DNA of 23,196 bases from an uncultured Collinsella sp. (GTDB lineage: Bacteria > Actinomycetota > Coriobacteriia > Coriobacteriales > Coriobacteriaceae), in contig URBP01000023.1 in the NCBI GenBank assembly GCA_900546105.1, positions 1 through 23,196 on the forward strand. Direction: 5' to 3'. Numbering within the stretch: the first letter of the stretch is position 1; the number at the start of each line of letters is the position of its first letter. Shown here piece by piece: positions 6,018-13,848 of the stretch. A program made the translations under genes and the position numbers. The notes beneath the pieces were generated by a model. It was not told the DNA's origin and made no database searches. It saw only the letters and a list, made by a program, of their open reading frames with translations.

Positions 6018-7106
6018 ATGGATTTACTGATTGATATTCTGCTCGACGCCGGCAAGGACACGCTGTCGCTGGTGCCGTTTTTGTTGGTGACGTATCTTGC
6101 TCTCGAGACACTTGAGCACGTTGCGGGCGACCGCGTCAACGGCGCTATCAAGCGCGCCGGCGCTGCGGGTCCCGTGGTTGGCTCGCTGCTGGGCATGGTG
6201 CCGCAGTGCGGCTTTTCGGCCATGGCGGCCACGCTGTACGCCGGCCGTGTCGTGACCTTGGGCACGTTGGTGGCGGTGTTCCTTTCGACCTCCGACGAGA
6301 TGCTGCCGCTGTTGCTTGCCGAGCAGGTTCCCGTGCAGACTATGGCGATGCTTTTGGCTTCGAAAGCGCTGATCGCACTGGTCACGGGTTTTATCGTGGA
6401 CGCTGCCATTCGCGGCCTGCGCCGTAACGCCCGCGCGCACGCGGCGATTCGCCGTACCGTGCTGGGAACCGCGGCCAATCCGGCCCACGTGAACTGCGCG
6501 CACGACGACCACAGCGGCGGTGACATCATCGACGAGGTGGCCGAGGCGGGCGTGAGCGCCGACCACATCCACGAGCTGTGCGAGCGCGACCATTGCGGAT
6601 GTGATGAAGACGAGGACGAGCACGAACACGGACATGGCCACGATCACGGTCATGAGGGCGAATATGAACACCATGATGGTCACGGTCACTCCCATTCCCA
6701 CGAAGGGACGCCTGTCCTGTCGATTATCCGCAGCGCCATCTCCCACACCGTGCAGGTATCGGTATTCATTTTCCTGGTGACGCTGATTCTGGTTGCCGTG
6801 CTCGAGACGTTCGGCGAGTCCGCAATCGAGCAGTTCCTGCGCGGCAACGAGACGCTTGCGGTCCTGGGCTCGGCACTCGTCGGCCTGATCCCCAACTGCT
6901 CGGCCAGCGTCGTCATCACGCAACTGTACCTGGAAGGCGCGCTGCAGCTGGCCCCGATGCTCGCCGGCACGCTCATTTCCGCCGGCGTGGGTTATCTGGT
7001 GCTGTTCCGCACCAACCGCAGCGCCCGCGAAAATGCCGTGTTCCTGATTATGATGTACGTCATCGGCGCGGGCTGGGGTCTCATCCTCTCCGCCGTTGGC
7101 CTCTAA
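6018..7106 (+). CDS. Putative 10TM heavy-metal/arsenic-type efflux permease (ArsP_2-like) with His-rich loop
   Basis: A 362-residue membrane protein built from two similar halves. The first half carries GMVPQCGFS (59-67) and the second GLIPNCSAS (289-296), the paired PxC re-entrant motifs of the 10TM heavy-metal exporter family (ArsP_2, often annotated as a putative manganese or arsenic transporter). About ten hydrophobic segments are visible. Between the halves, residues 158-230 form a soluble loop very rich in His, Asp and Glu (HEHGHGHDHGHE, DGHGHSHSHE) plus Cys160, Cys188, Cys193 and Cys195, a likely binding and sensing site for Zn, Ni, Co or Mn. The substrate cannot be fixed from sequence. 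It stands alone, with a promoter-like sequence upstream and a strong terminator downstream. It could complement the P-type ATPase in metal homeostasis. Confidence 0.85.
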   Translation: MDLLIDILLDAGKDTLSLVPFLLVTYLALETLEHVAGDRVNGAIKRAGAAGPVVGSLLGMVPQCGFSAMAATLYAGRVVTLGTLVAVFLSTSDEMLPLLLAEQVPVQTMAMLLASKALIALVTGFIVDAAIRGLRRNARAHAAIRRTVLGTAANPAHVNCAHDDHSGGDIIDEVAEAGVSADHIHELCERDHCGCDEDEDEHEHGHGHDHGHEGEYEHHDGHGHSHSHEGTPVLSIIRSAISHTVQVSVFIFLVTLILVAVLETFGESAIEQFLRGNETLAVLGSALVGLIPNCSASVVITQLYLEGALQLAPMLAGTLISAGVGYLVLFRTNRSARENAVFLIMMYVIGAGWGLILSAVGL

Positions 7107-7114
7107 GTAGGCCT

Positions 7115-7190
7115 AAAAAATGGGCTTCAAATAGCCATGCTCAGCGCCTGCGCAATGCGGCGACGCATGGCATTTTGAAGCCCGTTTTTT
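7115..7190. terminator. Strong bidirectional terminator after the permease gene
   Basis: GGGCTTCAAA (7122-7131) pairs with TTTGAAGCCC (7174-7183), and GCCATGC with GCATGGC inside it. An A-run precedes and six T's follow, so the element can stop transcription on either strand. Confidence 0.85.
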
Positions 7191-7232
7191 GTTGAGCCAT
7201 GGATTCCGAGCGCTCACACCGCTCAAAACAAA

Positions 7233-7268
7233 AAGGTAGATTTTAGGCATGTCTCAAAAATCTACCTT
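7233..7268 (-). terminator. Intrinsic terminator of the YaiI/DUF308 operon
   Basis: AAGGTAGATTTT and AAAATCTACCTT form a 12-bp stem. On the minus strand it is followed by TTTTTGTTTT. It starts directly past the stop of the YaiI-type gene. Confidence 0.85.
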
Positions 7269-7270
7269 GG

Positions 7271-7753
7271 TTAGTGCAGCAACTCGGTGAGGTTGCGTTT
7301 AAAGCGGGCGCGGTCTTCGCTGGTAAATGCTGCCGGACCGCGAGTGCGTCCGCCGGCGCGGCGTACCTTCTTTTCCTCGTGGCGAATAAACAGCTGCATG
7401 TCGATGGTTGCTTTGTCGTAGACGCGCCCGCGCACACCGATAGCGGCGGCATCGCGCCCGAGCACCATGCTCGCCAAGCCAATGTCCTGCGTCACGACCA
7501 CGTCGCCCGCCTGCAGGCGTTCGACAATGGCAAAGTCGGCGCTGTCGGCGCCCACGCTCACGTCGAGCGTCGTGACCCAAAAGCCGCGTCGCGCGTGCTC
7601 GGCATCGCGCGGGTCGTCGCGGCGAATGTGCCGTTCCAGGTTTTGCGTGCTGTTGCCGGCGATAACAACGGCGACGCCCGCCCGCCGCGCGCAGTCAATC
7701 GACTCGCGCGTGACCGGGCAGGCGTCGGCATCAATAAAGAGCGTTCGCGGCAT
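7271..7753 (-). CDS. YaiI/YqxD (UPF0178, DUF188) family protein
   Basis: A 160-residue protein with the full family signature: FIDADACPV at 7-15 (Asp8 and Asp10), VVIAGNST, the VSVGADSADFAIVERL block, DVVVTQDIGLA at 84-94 and the C-terminal RTRGPAAFTSEDRARF. The family has a PIN-like/NYN-related fold whose acidic residues suggest metal-dependent RNA cleavage, but its role is not established. ATG 7753 follows the stop of the DUF308 gene without any gap (TAG directly followed by ATG), and the only ribosome-site candidate is a weak GGTG inside that gene, so translation is probably coupled. Confidence 0.93.
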   Translation of the reverse strand: MPRTLFIDADACPVTRESIDCARRAGVAVVIAGNSTQNLERHIRRDDPRDAEHARRGFWVTTLDVSVGADSADFAIVERLQAGDVVVTQDIGLASMVLGRDAAAIGVRGRVYDKATIDMQLFIRHEEKKVRRAGGRTRGPAAFTSEDRARFKRNLTELLH

Positions 7754-8356
7754 CTAGTGCACCAGTTTGCCAAATTGAATAGCGCGAACAATCAGCGTTA
7801 CGCCAAACACCAGCAGCGCGGCGCCGCTAAAGATGACGAGCATCTTGGCCGACCACAGCGGATAGATAAACACGAACATGCCGGCGATGATGGAAAGTGC
7901 GCCGCTCAGGATGGCGAGGGCGCGGTTGGACGAAAGCTCGGACTCCAGAATGGACATGACACCTTCGACAATCCAGCCAAAGCCGGCCACGATAACCACC
8001 ATCGTGGTGAGCGTCGCGGTCGAGAAGGCCTGGTTGCGCAGGATTATGACGCCGCCCAAGATAATGAGTAGGTTGGAGATGATGCTCGTCACGCGCCAGC
8101 CGGTGGGCAGCAGCGGCTCAAAAATGGCAGTGAACAGTCTGATGGCAGCAGTGATTACAAAGTAAAAACCCAGGACGGTCGTCAAAAAGACGAGGGACTT
8201 GGCGGGTGCAAAAAGCAGCGCGATGCCAGCAATGAGTGCTAAGACGCCCGTGATGGCGTAGATCCAGCGTACGGCCTTGACGGCTTTGCCCGCCATGCTT
8301 TTCTCGTCAAATCCAAACTGGCTCGATTTTTGGTCATCGTTCTTAAAGATGCCCAT
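7754..8356 (-). CDS. DUF308 (HdeD-like) membrane protein
   Basis: A 200-residue protein with a 25-residue hydrophilic N-terminus and six hydrophobic segments arranged as three similar pairs. Charged turns separate them, such as EPLLPTGWR and ESELSSNR. This is the HdeD/DUF308 repeat layout; HdeD in E. coli is linked to acid resistance, but most members have no known function. ATG 8356 has an AAGGAG ribosome site. It is the first gene of a two-gene operon with the YaiI-type gene. Confidence 0.88.
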   Translation of the reverse strand: MGIFKNDDQKSSQFGFDEKSMAGKAVKAVRWIYAITGVLALIAGIALLFAPAKSLVFLTTVLGFYFVITAAIRLFTAIFEPLLPTGWRVTSIISNLLIILGGVIILRNQAFSTATLTTMVVIVAGFGWIVEGVMSILESELSSNRALAILSGALSIIAGMFVFIYPLWSAKMLVIFSGAALLVFGVTLIVRAIQFGKLVH

Positions 8357-8591
8357 AATGTCTCCTTTCCGTGCGGCGTAAGCCCTGATCGTTACAACCA
8401 GTATCCCCTAAGGGCGCTGACGTATGGGTCGGGGAGGGCGAAACGTAACCCAAAGGCCCCGAATTGTTTCCGTTGTTCCCCACGTCGCGATTTTCTATTC
8501 AACAGGTGTAGAACATTGCAGCCCTGTTCGTTATTGCCTACGTTTTAGGTTAGATTTTCCTAAGGACAATTGGCTTGTATTGGGGGTCCCT

Positions 8592-9263
8592 ATGAACGAA
8601 GCAGTTCCCGAGGCACCGTCGAGTGTCGAATCGATGGCAAAGCAAGGTTGCGAAAAGCTCGGTCTGGAAGCGTTTGATGCGCTGGTCCGTCGTGCCCGTA
8701 CGTGCCGCCGTTTTGACGAGTCCATGCGCGTGCCGCGCGAGTTTTTGCTCGAGCTGGCGGAACTGGCGCACCTGGCTCCCTGCGGCGCCAATGCTCAGCG
8801 TCTGCGTTTTCACGTGGTGAGCGGTGCCGAGGATTGCGCGCGTGTATTTGACGAGCTCGCATGGGCCGGCGCACTTAAGGATTGGCCGGGTCCTGCCGAG
8901 GGCGAGCGCCCGACCGGCTACATCGCGATTCTGGCTGAGCGCGCCGTTCCGGGCAAGCCTGCCGCTCCCATTACCGAGGTCGACACGGGCATTGCCGCGC
9001 AGACGATGATGCTCGCCGCCCGCAGCGCTACGCCCGAGGTGGCAGCCTGCATGTTCAAGGCCTTTACGCCCCATGCGATCGATGCCATGGGGCTCGATAA
9101 CGACAAGTATGAGCTCAAGCTGATCATGGCCTTTGGCGTTCCGGCCGAGATACAGGTGATCGATGCGATCGATTCCAACCCCGATGGCTCCATCAATTAT
9201 TGGCGCGACGAGGCACAGGTGCACCACGTACCCAAGCGTTCGCTCGCCGACGTGCTGGTGTAG
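8592..9263 (+). CDS. Nitroreductase family protein (FMN-dependent)
   Basis: A 223-residue flavoprotein-type oxidoreductase. Visible family marks are the N-terminal Arg cluster VRRARTCRRF (32-41) that contacts FMN phosphate, APCGANAQRLRF (62-73) in place of the usual PSxxNxQPWxF, DTGIAAQTMMLAA (131-143) and a C-terminal YWRDEAQVHHVPKRSL typical of the small nitroreductases. The real substrate is unknown. The frame is open upstream to 8424, but ATG 8592 is preferred because a GGGGG ribosome-like tract precedes it; ATG 8634 is an alternative. A possible promoter (TTGCAG at 8516, TACGTT at 8539) is weak. No neighbour is clearly linked to it. Confidence 0.88.
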   Translation: MNEAVPEAPSSVESMAKQGCEKLGLEAFDALVRRARTCRRFDESMRVPREFLLELAELAHLAPCGANAQRLRFHVVSGAEDCARVFDELAWAGALKDWPGPAEGERPTGYIAILAERAVPGKPAAPITEVDTGIAAQTMMLAARSATPEVAACMFKAFTPHAIDAMGLDNDKYELKLIMAFGVPAEIQVIDAIDSNPDGSINYWRDEAQVHHVPKRSLADVLV

Positions 9264-9295
9264 CTGAGCGTCACCGCGGCGTGATCAGACGGTAA

Positions 9296-9330
9296 ACCAC
9301 CACAAAGGTGCCTGTCCCCTTTGTGGTGGT
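9296..9330. repeat. Hairpin with a GGTGCCTGTCCC loop
   Basis: ACCACCACAAAGG (9296-9308) pairs exactly with CCTTTGTGGTGGT (9318-9330) around a 9-nt loop. There is no T-run on either side, so it is a poor intrinsic terminator, although it sits 32 nt past the nitroreductase stop. The loop sequence is of the type found in dispersed intergenic hairpins. It ends 15 nt before the next start codon and could influence its translation. Confidence 0.6.
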
Positions 9331-9345
9331 ACGAGGGGAGGGCGT

Positions 9346-9888
9346 GTGGCAGATCTGTATTTGGTGCGGCATGGGCAGACTGAGCTCAATGTGCAGAGCA
9401 TTTTGCAGGGCTGGCACGATTCGCCGCTTACGGCGCACGGGCGCGAGCAGGCGCTGACGGCGCGTACGGCGTTTGCGGCGCGTGGCGTGGCCTTTGATCA
9501 TGTGTATTCCTCGCCGTTGGGCCGGGCGCGGCATACGGCCGAGCTTATCGTTGGCGAGGGCCGTTCCATTGAGCTGGTCGATGACCTGCGTGAGTGGCAT
9601 TTTGGCTCGCTGGAGGGCACATCAAATCGCGAGATGCCGCCGCAGCCCTGGGGCGATTATCCGGTGGCCTTTGGCGGCGAGTCGGAAGTGCAGCTTCAGT
9701 CGCGCATGGTCGCGGCGCTGTCCCGCATCATGACCAGGCCGCAGCACGACTGCGTGCTGGCGGTTTCCCACGGCTCAGCTTGCCAGGAGTTTCTTGAGTA
9801 TGTGACTGGCGGGGGAGAGCTGCCCGACAACGGTGCCGTGCTTCATTTTGGCTATTGCGACGGGGCGTTTTCGCTCTTGGGTTGGTAA
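9346..9888 (+). CDS. Histidine phosphatase family protein (phosphoglycerate-mutase-like), first of a tandem pair
   Basis: A 180-residue phosphatase of the RHG superfamily. RHG at 8-10 gives the nucleophile His9 with Arg8, Arg60 comes from SSPLGRARHT, the acid is Glu83 or Glu90 in LREWHFGSLEG, and the second catalytic His142 sits in AVSHGSA. The small size and the EWHFGSLEG block fit cofactor-independent phosphatases acting on sugar or nucleotide phosphates rather than glycolytic mutase; the substrate is unknown. It starts with GTG at 9346 behind a strong AGGGGAGGG ribosome site. It is 17 nt from the next gene, a diverged copy of itself, so both are co-transcribed. Confidence 0.9.
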   Translation: MADLYLVRHGQTELNVQSILQGWHDSPLTAHGREQALTARTAFAARGVAFDHVYSSPLGRARHTAELIVGEGRSIELVDDLREWHFGSLEGTSNREMPPQPWGDYPVAFGGESEVQLQSRMVAALSRIMTRPQHDCVLAVSHGSACQEFLEYVTGGGELPDNGAVLHFGYCDGAFSLLGW

Positions 9889-9905
9889 CGAACGAAAGGA
9901 CCCCT

Positions 9906-10541
9906 ATGAATAAAGACCTGTATCTGGTCCGTCATGGACAGACGATATTCAACCTTAAGCGTATCATTCAGGGGTGGAGTGATTCGCCGCTTACGCAGTT
10001 GGGTTGCGACCAGGCGGCGCGCGCCGGCATGTTTTTACGTGCGCGCGGCATTGAGCCCGATCATGCCTACACCTCCACGCTTCATCGCACCGAGCAGACT
10101 ATCGCCAACTTGTGGCCGGGCTTGGCGTACGAGCGCCTGGACGGCCTACGTGAGTGGTTCTTTGGCGACTTTGAGGCCGAGCGCGTGATGCTCATGCCCG
10201 AGCGCCCGTGGCGCGATTTCTATCGTCAATTTGGCGGCGAGGGCCAGATCCAGGTGCGCGAGCGCATGGTGGCGACGCTGACCGAACTCATGCGACGCCC
10301 GGACCACGAGTGCGTCCTTGCGGTGAGCCACGGATCGGCCATCAAGGAGTTTTTGGACCACGTGAGGGGAGCGGCGGCCGACGAGCGCGAGCGCGTGCCG
10401 GGCAACTGCTCGGTGCTGCATTTCGTGTTTGACGATACGACCGATACGTTTGAACTGGTTGAGATCTTTACGCAGGAAGACTACGCGCGCGAGCTGGGGC
10501 TTGAGCCGCTCGTGGCTGCCGCGGGTCCGCAGCGCGGGTAG
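9906..10541 (+). CDS. Histidine phosphatase family protein, second of a tandem pair
   Basis: A 211-residue RHG-superfamily phosphatase similar throughout to the preceding protein. RHG is at 9-11 (His10), Arg61 in TSTLHRTEQT, Glu84 in LREWFFGDFE and His142 in AVSHGSA. It differs by a longer C-terminal tail (about 35 residues) and by changes around the substrate pocket (MLMPERPWRDFYRQFGGEG against MPPQPWGDYPVAFGGES). That pattern suggests gene duplication followed by a change in specificity. ATG 9906 has an AAAGGA ribosome site. The frame is open for 17 codons upstream, but those overlap the first gene and were not used. A hairpin at 10589-10630 ends the operon. Confidence 0.9.
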   Translation: MNKDLYLVRHGQTIFNLKRIIQGWSDSPLTQLGCDQAARAGMFLRARGIEPDHAYTSTLHRTEQTIANLWPGLAYERLDGLREWFFGDFEAERVMLMPERPWRDFYRQFGGEGQIQVRERMVATLTELMRRPDHECVLAVSHGSAIKEFLDHVRGAAADERERVPGNCSVLHFVFDDTTDTFELVEIFTQEDYARELGLEPLVAAAGPQRG

Positions 10542-10588
10542 TTTGGGCGTGGCGGTGCGGGTCGCCGACTTACTTGCTCGATGCGAAA

Positions 10589-10630
10589 GGGGGCGGAGAT
10601 GCATGTGCATGTATTGCATTCCCGCCCCCT
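10589..10630. terminator. Terminator between convergent genes
   Basis: GGGGGCGG and CCGCCCCC pair, with ATGCA/TGCAT continuing the stem after a 2-nt mismatch. TGTTTGTT follows on the plus strand and CTTTCG on the minus strand. It separates the phosphatase pair from the convergent DUF1015-like gene. Confidence 0.7.
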
Positions 10631-10673
10631 GTTTGTTGAGCTGCCGATTTTTGTGCTGGGCGGTCTGGTCTTG

Positions 10674-11357
10674 CTAAAACCGCGCGACCTGGTGGGTGAG
10701 CAGGCCCATCGGGACCCGCTGCGCGGCGCCGCTGACCTGCGCGGCGGGGAAGAGCACGGCAACGGTAAAGTTGAACGGCTCCTTGCCGGTGTACGTTCCG
10801 GCGGCACGGGCCTCATCGGCTAGCAGCTGCGACGCCCCGGTCAGAGCGGCGGCGTAGGCGGGGTCGTCGGCCAGTGCCGGCTCCGGTGCTTGGTCGAGCA
10901 TAGCGCGGATGGCCCCGACGGCGTCCTCGCGCTTGACCTCCCACGCGCGGTGCGTAATGCCCGCGGGGTCGGTGACGGCGTAGAGCGACGCACCCTCTTT
11001 GGCGGCGCCCAGGATGATATCCATGACGGGCGAGGCCTCGTAAGCGAGCGACACGGGACGAGGCTGAACTTTGAGTTCGGCGATCGCGTGCGCAGCGGCG
11101 GCCACGTCAGCGCTGGCATCGCCCTTGCCGCCCGCAAGTACACTCGTCGGGCAAATCGCCACGACGCCCGTCACGCGACCCGGCTCACCCGAGCATTCGT
11201 ACACGTAATACGCCGCGCCTGGATCCTTGAGCATCAGGCCATCGGCAATGGCTCCGCGCAGAGCATCGTTGCCGTTCAGGATGCTGCCCATTGCAGGCAA
11301 CGCCTCGAGCACGCGGTCCTGAGCCGGGCGGATGCAGGGAAACGGAAGTGCTTTCAT
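10674..11357 (-). CDS. Shortened DUF1015-like protein
   Basis: A 227-residue protein that I read as a reduced member of DUF1015, which is normally about 400 residues. The start KALPFPCIRPAQDRVLEALPAM matches the family's N-terminus, the LYAVTDPAGITHRAWEVK block matches its centre, and EPFNFTVAVLFPAAQV (about 192-207) matches the strand after the family's most conserved site. The DGHHR motif expected between the last two is absent; ALTGASQLLADEARAAG stands there. Function is unknown, and the loss suggests it is catalytically inert or specialised. DUF1015 genes are often neighbours of serA and serC, which lie about 3 kb away here. ATG 11357 has an AGGA ribosome site and follows the M20 peptidase gene by 39 nt, probably in one operon. 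Confidence 0.6.
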   Translation of the reverse strand: MKALPFPCIRPAQDRVLEALPAMGSILNGNDALRGAIADGLMLKDPGAAYYVYECSGEPGRVTGVVAICPTSVLAGGKGDASADVAAAAHAIAELKVQPRPVSLAYEASPVMDIILGAAKEGASLYAVTDPAGITHRAWEVKREDAVGAIRAMLDQAPEPALADDPAYAAALTGASQLLADEARAAGTYTGKEPFNFTVAVLFPAAQVSGAAQRVPMGLLTHQVARF

Positions 11358-11396
11358 GGGCGGTCCTAACGCGCGAGTCGGTTTGTTCGCGGCTTA

Positions 11397-12617
11397 TTAT
11401 GCCCCAACTTGGCTATCCGCGCCCCAGAGTGTATTGTCGGCGAGCGCGATCAGCACCTGTTGGCAGCGAACGATGTCGGCGTGGGGCACATATTCGTTGG
11501 GCTTGTGCGCGAGCGCGAGCGACCCGGGGCCATAGCTCATGCAGTTGCGGTTTCCCGTCTTGCCGGCAATGACGGCAGTGTCGGTGTAGCCGGTAAAGAA
11601 GCCGACGGTCGTGTCCGTGCCCGTCACATCGTCTGCTGTGCACTTGAGCGCAGCTAGAAGGGGAGAGGCCGGATCGCGCTCGATGGCGGGGCGGTCGCCT
11701 GTCACGGTATAGCTTCCATGGCAGCCTGGGACCGCGGCTTCGGCGGCGACAATGGCCTGCTCTACCATGCGCGTCGCGGCGGCCGTATCGGTCGGCGGGG
11801 TCAGGCGCATATCGACCCAGACCTTAGCGTGGTCGGGCACGACATAGGGACGGTAGCCACCCTCGATCTGTCCAAACGTGATGGTCGATGGCCCCAGCTC
11901 CTCATGTAAAGGCAGCGTCGCAAACGTGCGACGAAGCGAGCACACGACCTCGGCTATGGCGGCGACGGCGTCGGCGCCCTTCCAAGGCTGGCTTGCATGA
12001 GCCGTGACGCCGGCCATCTCGATCTCGAACCACGTGCGACCCTTGTGCGCCACCTGGATCTGCCCGTCGGTGGGCTCGGTGTCCAGCACCCATTCGCGCG
12101 AGCCGACCCAGCCAGCATCGATCGCGGCCTCTGAGCCGCGCATGAAGTCTTCCTCGTCGACCGAGCAGATGAGCGAAAAGCCGCGGCGTGGCAGCGCGCC
12201 ATCCGCCGCCACGCGCTCGAGCGTATGGACCAGTGCGGCAATGGCGCAGGCCAGGCCACCCTTCATATCGCAGGCACCGCGGCCATAGAGTTTATCGTCG
12301 CGCACAACCGCCCCAAGCGGTTCGATGTCTGCGTCCCAGCCATCGCCCAAGGTGACGGTATCCATGTGGCAGATATAGATCAGCCGCGGCTCGTCGCTTT
12401 GGCCCGGCACGGTGACTTTAAGGTTGCGGCGCCCGGGCAGCACTTCGAGCTCCTCAATCTGCACGGCATCGAGCGCAGAACTATCAAGTTGTGCCAGCTG
12501 CTGCTCAATGAGCCTCTTAATGAAGCGCTCAATTTCATCCTCATACGCGCCCGGGTCTGAGCTGTCGATCCGCACAAGCTCCTGCGCAAGTCGCCAGGCA
12601 AAGTCCTCATCAACCAT
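11397..12617 (-). CDS. M20 family metallopeptidase/deacylase (ArgE/DapE/CPG2-like)
   Basis: A 406-residue di-zinc hydrolase that would cleave an N-acyl or peptide amide bond in the cytosol. Metal ligands and catalytic residues are in place: His84 and Asp86 in ICHMDTV, the bridging Asp117 in GRGACDMKGG, Glu155-Glu156 in SVDEEDF, Asp179 in LDTEPTD and His371 in LALAHKPNEYV. The dimerisation domain begins around 190 with the typical GVTAHASQPWKGADA. The substrate is undetermined; ArgE, DapE and carboxypeptidase G2 types are all possible. ATG 12617 is chosen over ATG 12647 because a GAGG ribosome site stands 7 nt before it. Probably co-transcribed with the DUF1015-like gene downstream. Confidence 0.9.
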   Translation of the reverse strand: MVDEDFAWRLAQELVRIDSSDPGAYEDEIERFIKRLIEQQLAQLDSSALDAVQIEELEVLPGRRNLKVTVPGQSDEPRLIYICHMDTVTLGDGWDADIEPLGAVVRDDKLYGRGACDMKGGLACAIAALVHTLERVAADGALPRRGFSLICSVDEEDFMRGSEAAIDAGWVGSREWVLDTEPTDGQIQVAHKGRTWFEIEMAGVTAHASQPWKGADAVAAIAEVVCSLRRTFATLPLHEELGPSTITFGQIEGGYRPYVVPDHAKVWVDMRLTPPTDTAAATRMVEQAIVAAEAAVPGCHGSYTVTGDRPAIERDPASPLLAALKCTADDVTGTDTTVGFFTGYTDTAVIAGKTGNRNCMSYGPGSLALAHKPNEYVPHADIVRCQQVLIALADNTLWGADSQVGA

Positions 12618-12771
12618 ATGCAACCTCACAATCAGTCTGCTTTCCAAACCGATTGTAAGCCTCCTGAGAGATTCGCGATGCGCACGTAGCAGTATTTACC
12701 GTTCGCAGGCTAAGCCATCGCGTTTGCCGTCCGAGCGGGCTCACAAACGACGTAGTGGGTACGTAGCCGTT

Positions 12772-13821
12772 ATGGACGACATGCTGTGCGACATATCTGC
12801 CTTTCGGTATCACCGGATACCTCCACAGGTCTTGGCGATAATGCCGGACCTGCCCGATTCTGTAGACGATCCGCGCAGGGAGCATCTTTGTGAGCACCCA
12901 CTCGTCAAGCATTTCCTGGGCACCCCGTTACACGTTTTGGCGCAGGGCAGCTGCGGACGTAAGGGCGATCGCATTGTCAGGCATGTTTGGAACGGGGAGA
13001 GGCCGTTTGGCTCCGTGCGGCAGACAGAGTTTGGCCTCGATGTCGCGTCCCCGCTCTTTACCCTGCTGACCCTGGCCTCCTCGGTCTCAAACGAGCGTCT
13101 GATCATGTGCATGTATGAGATGTGCGGCACCTTTGCCGTGTGCAAGATTGCGCCTCAGGTAAAGTCGGCACTTGAGCAGGCATACGGGGGCCGGTGGGGT
13201 GACGCACGGTCGGGCTGGGAAAACGTAAAGGATACCTCGGGGAATCCAACAGACTTGTGGAAACGACCTCCCTTGATTGAGCTCTCTGAACTTACCAAGT
13301 ACGTCGATAAGATCCCGGGGCTCCGCGGCGCTAAATCGTTCACGCGTGCCGCGAAATGCATTACGGGGGTGGCGGCATCGCCGCTCGAGGTCCAGGCTTC
13401 GATGCTGTTTGGCCTTACGAGGTTGCGCGGCGGCGAAGGGCTGCGCCTTACCAATAACGTCGAGATTCGCTTGACGCGCAGTGCCCGCCTGATTTCGGGG
13501 CTTGATAGGCGCTATGCCGATATCCTGCTGGCAAATAAGGACGGCAGCAGAGAGTGTCTGGTTGAATGCCAAGGTAAAGCCATTCACGGATCCATAGAAT
13601 CCAAGATTTCGGACTCCGATCGAACGACGGCCTTGCAAGCCATGGGATATCCCGTCGTTCTGATGACCTATGGTCAGCTGGCCGACTTCGATGCCTTCCG
13701 CGTGGTGATGGAGCTCATCATGTCCTATCTCGATGTGCCGCTGAAAGACAAGACGCCGCGACAGCAGGAGCTCGAACGGCGGCTTCGTGAGGAGATTTTT
13801 ATCGATTGGGCAGGAATGTAG
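12772..13821 (+). CDS. PD-(D/E)XK nuclease-like hypothetical protein (paralogue of 3192-4313)
   Basis: A 349-residue protein of unknown function. The C-terminal part shows the same core as the protein at 3192-4313: SPLEVQASMLFGLTRLRGG, then Asp250 in RRYADILLA, Glu265 and Gln267 in CLVECQG, a His six residues on, then DSDRTTALQAMGYPVVLMTY. This has the shape of a PD-(D/E)XK domain in which the usual Lys is a Gln. The N-terminal part (CDISAFRYHRIPPQVL, HVL, EMCGTFAV) resembles the DNA-binding-like front of AbiEi-type proteins, but I cannot establish that. ATG 12772 (or 12781) is chosen because the region further upstream overlaps the opposite-strand M20 gene; the ribosome site is weak. A stand-alone accessory gene, possibly defence-related. 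Confidence 0.75.
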   Translation: MDDMLCDISAFRYHRIPPQVLAIMPDLPDSVDDPRREHLCEHPLVKHFLGTPLHVLAQGSCGRKGDRIVRHVWNGERPFGSVRQTEFGLDVASPLFTLLTLASSVSNERLIMCMYEMCGTFAVCKIAPQVKSALEQAYGGRWGDARSGWENVKDTSGNPTDLWKRPPLIELSELTKYVDKIPGLRGAKSFTRAAKCITGVAASPLEVQASMLFGLTRLRGGEGLRLTNNVEIRLTRSARLISGLDRRYADILLANKDGSRECLVECQGKAIHGSIESKISDSDRTTALQAMGYPVVLMTYGQLADFDAFRVVMELIMSYLDVPLKDKTPRQQELERRLREEIFIDWAGM

Positions 13822-13848
13822 CCGCGCGGGTGGAAAACGGTCGCGCGG
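13822..13848 (+). terminator. Possible terminator of the nuclease-like gene
   Basis: CCGCGCG (13822-13828) and CGCGCGG (13842-13848) form a 7-bp stem directly after the stop codon, followed at a distance by GTTTTGG. The long loop and delayed T's make it weak. Confidence 0.35.

Noticed and set aside
6024..6923. 299-codon minus-strand frame
   Set aside because: Antisense shadow of the metal permease.
12412..12771. Upstream extension of the second nuclease-like gene
   Set aside because: It would overlap the M20 peptidase gene on the other strand; the Ser/Arg-rich composition changes to protein-like only after ATG 12772.
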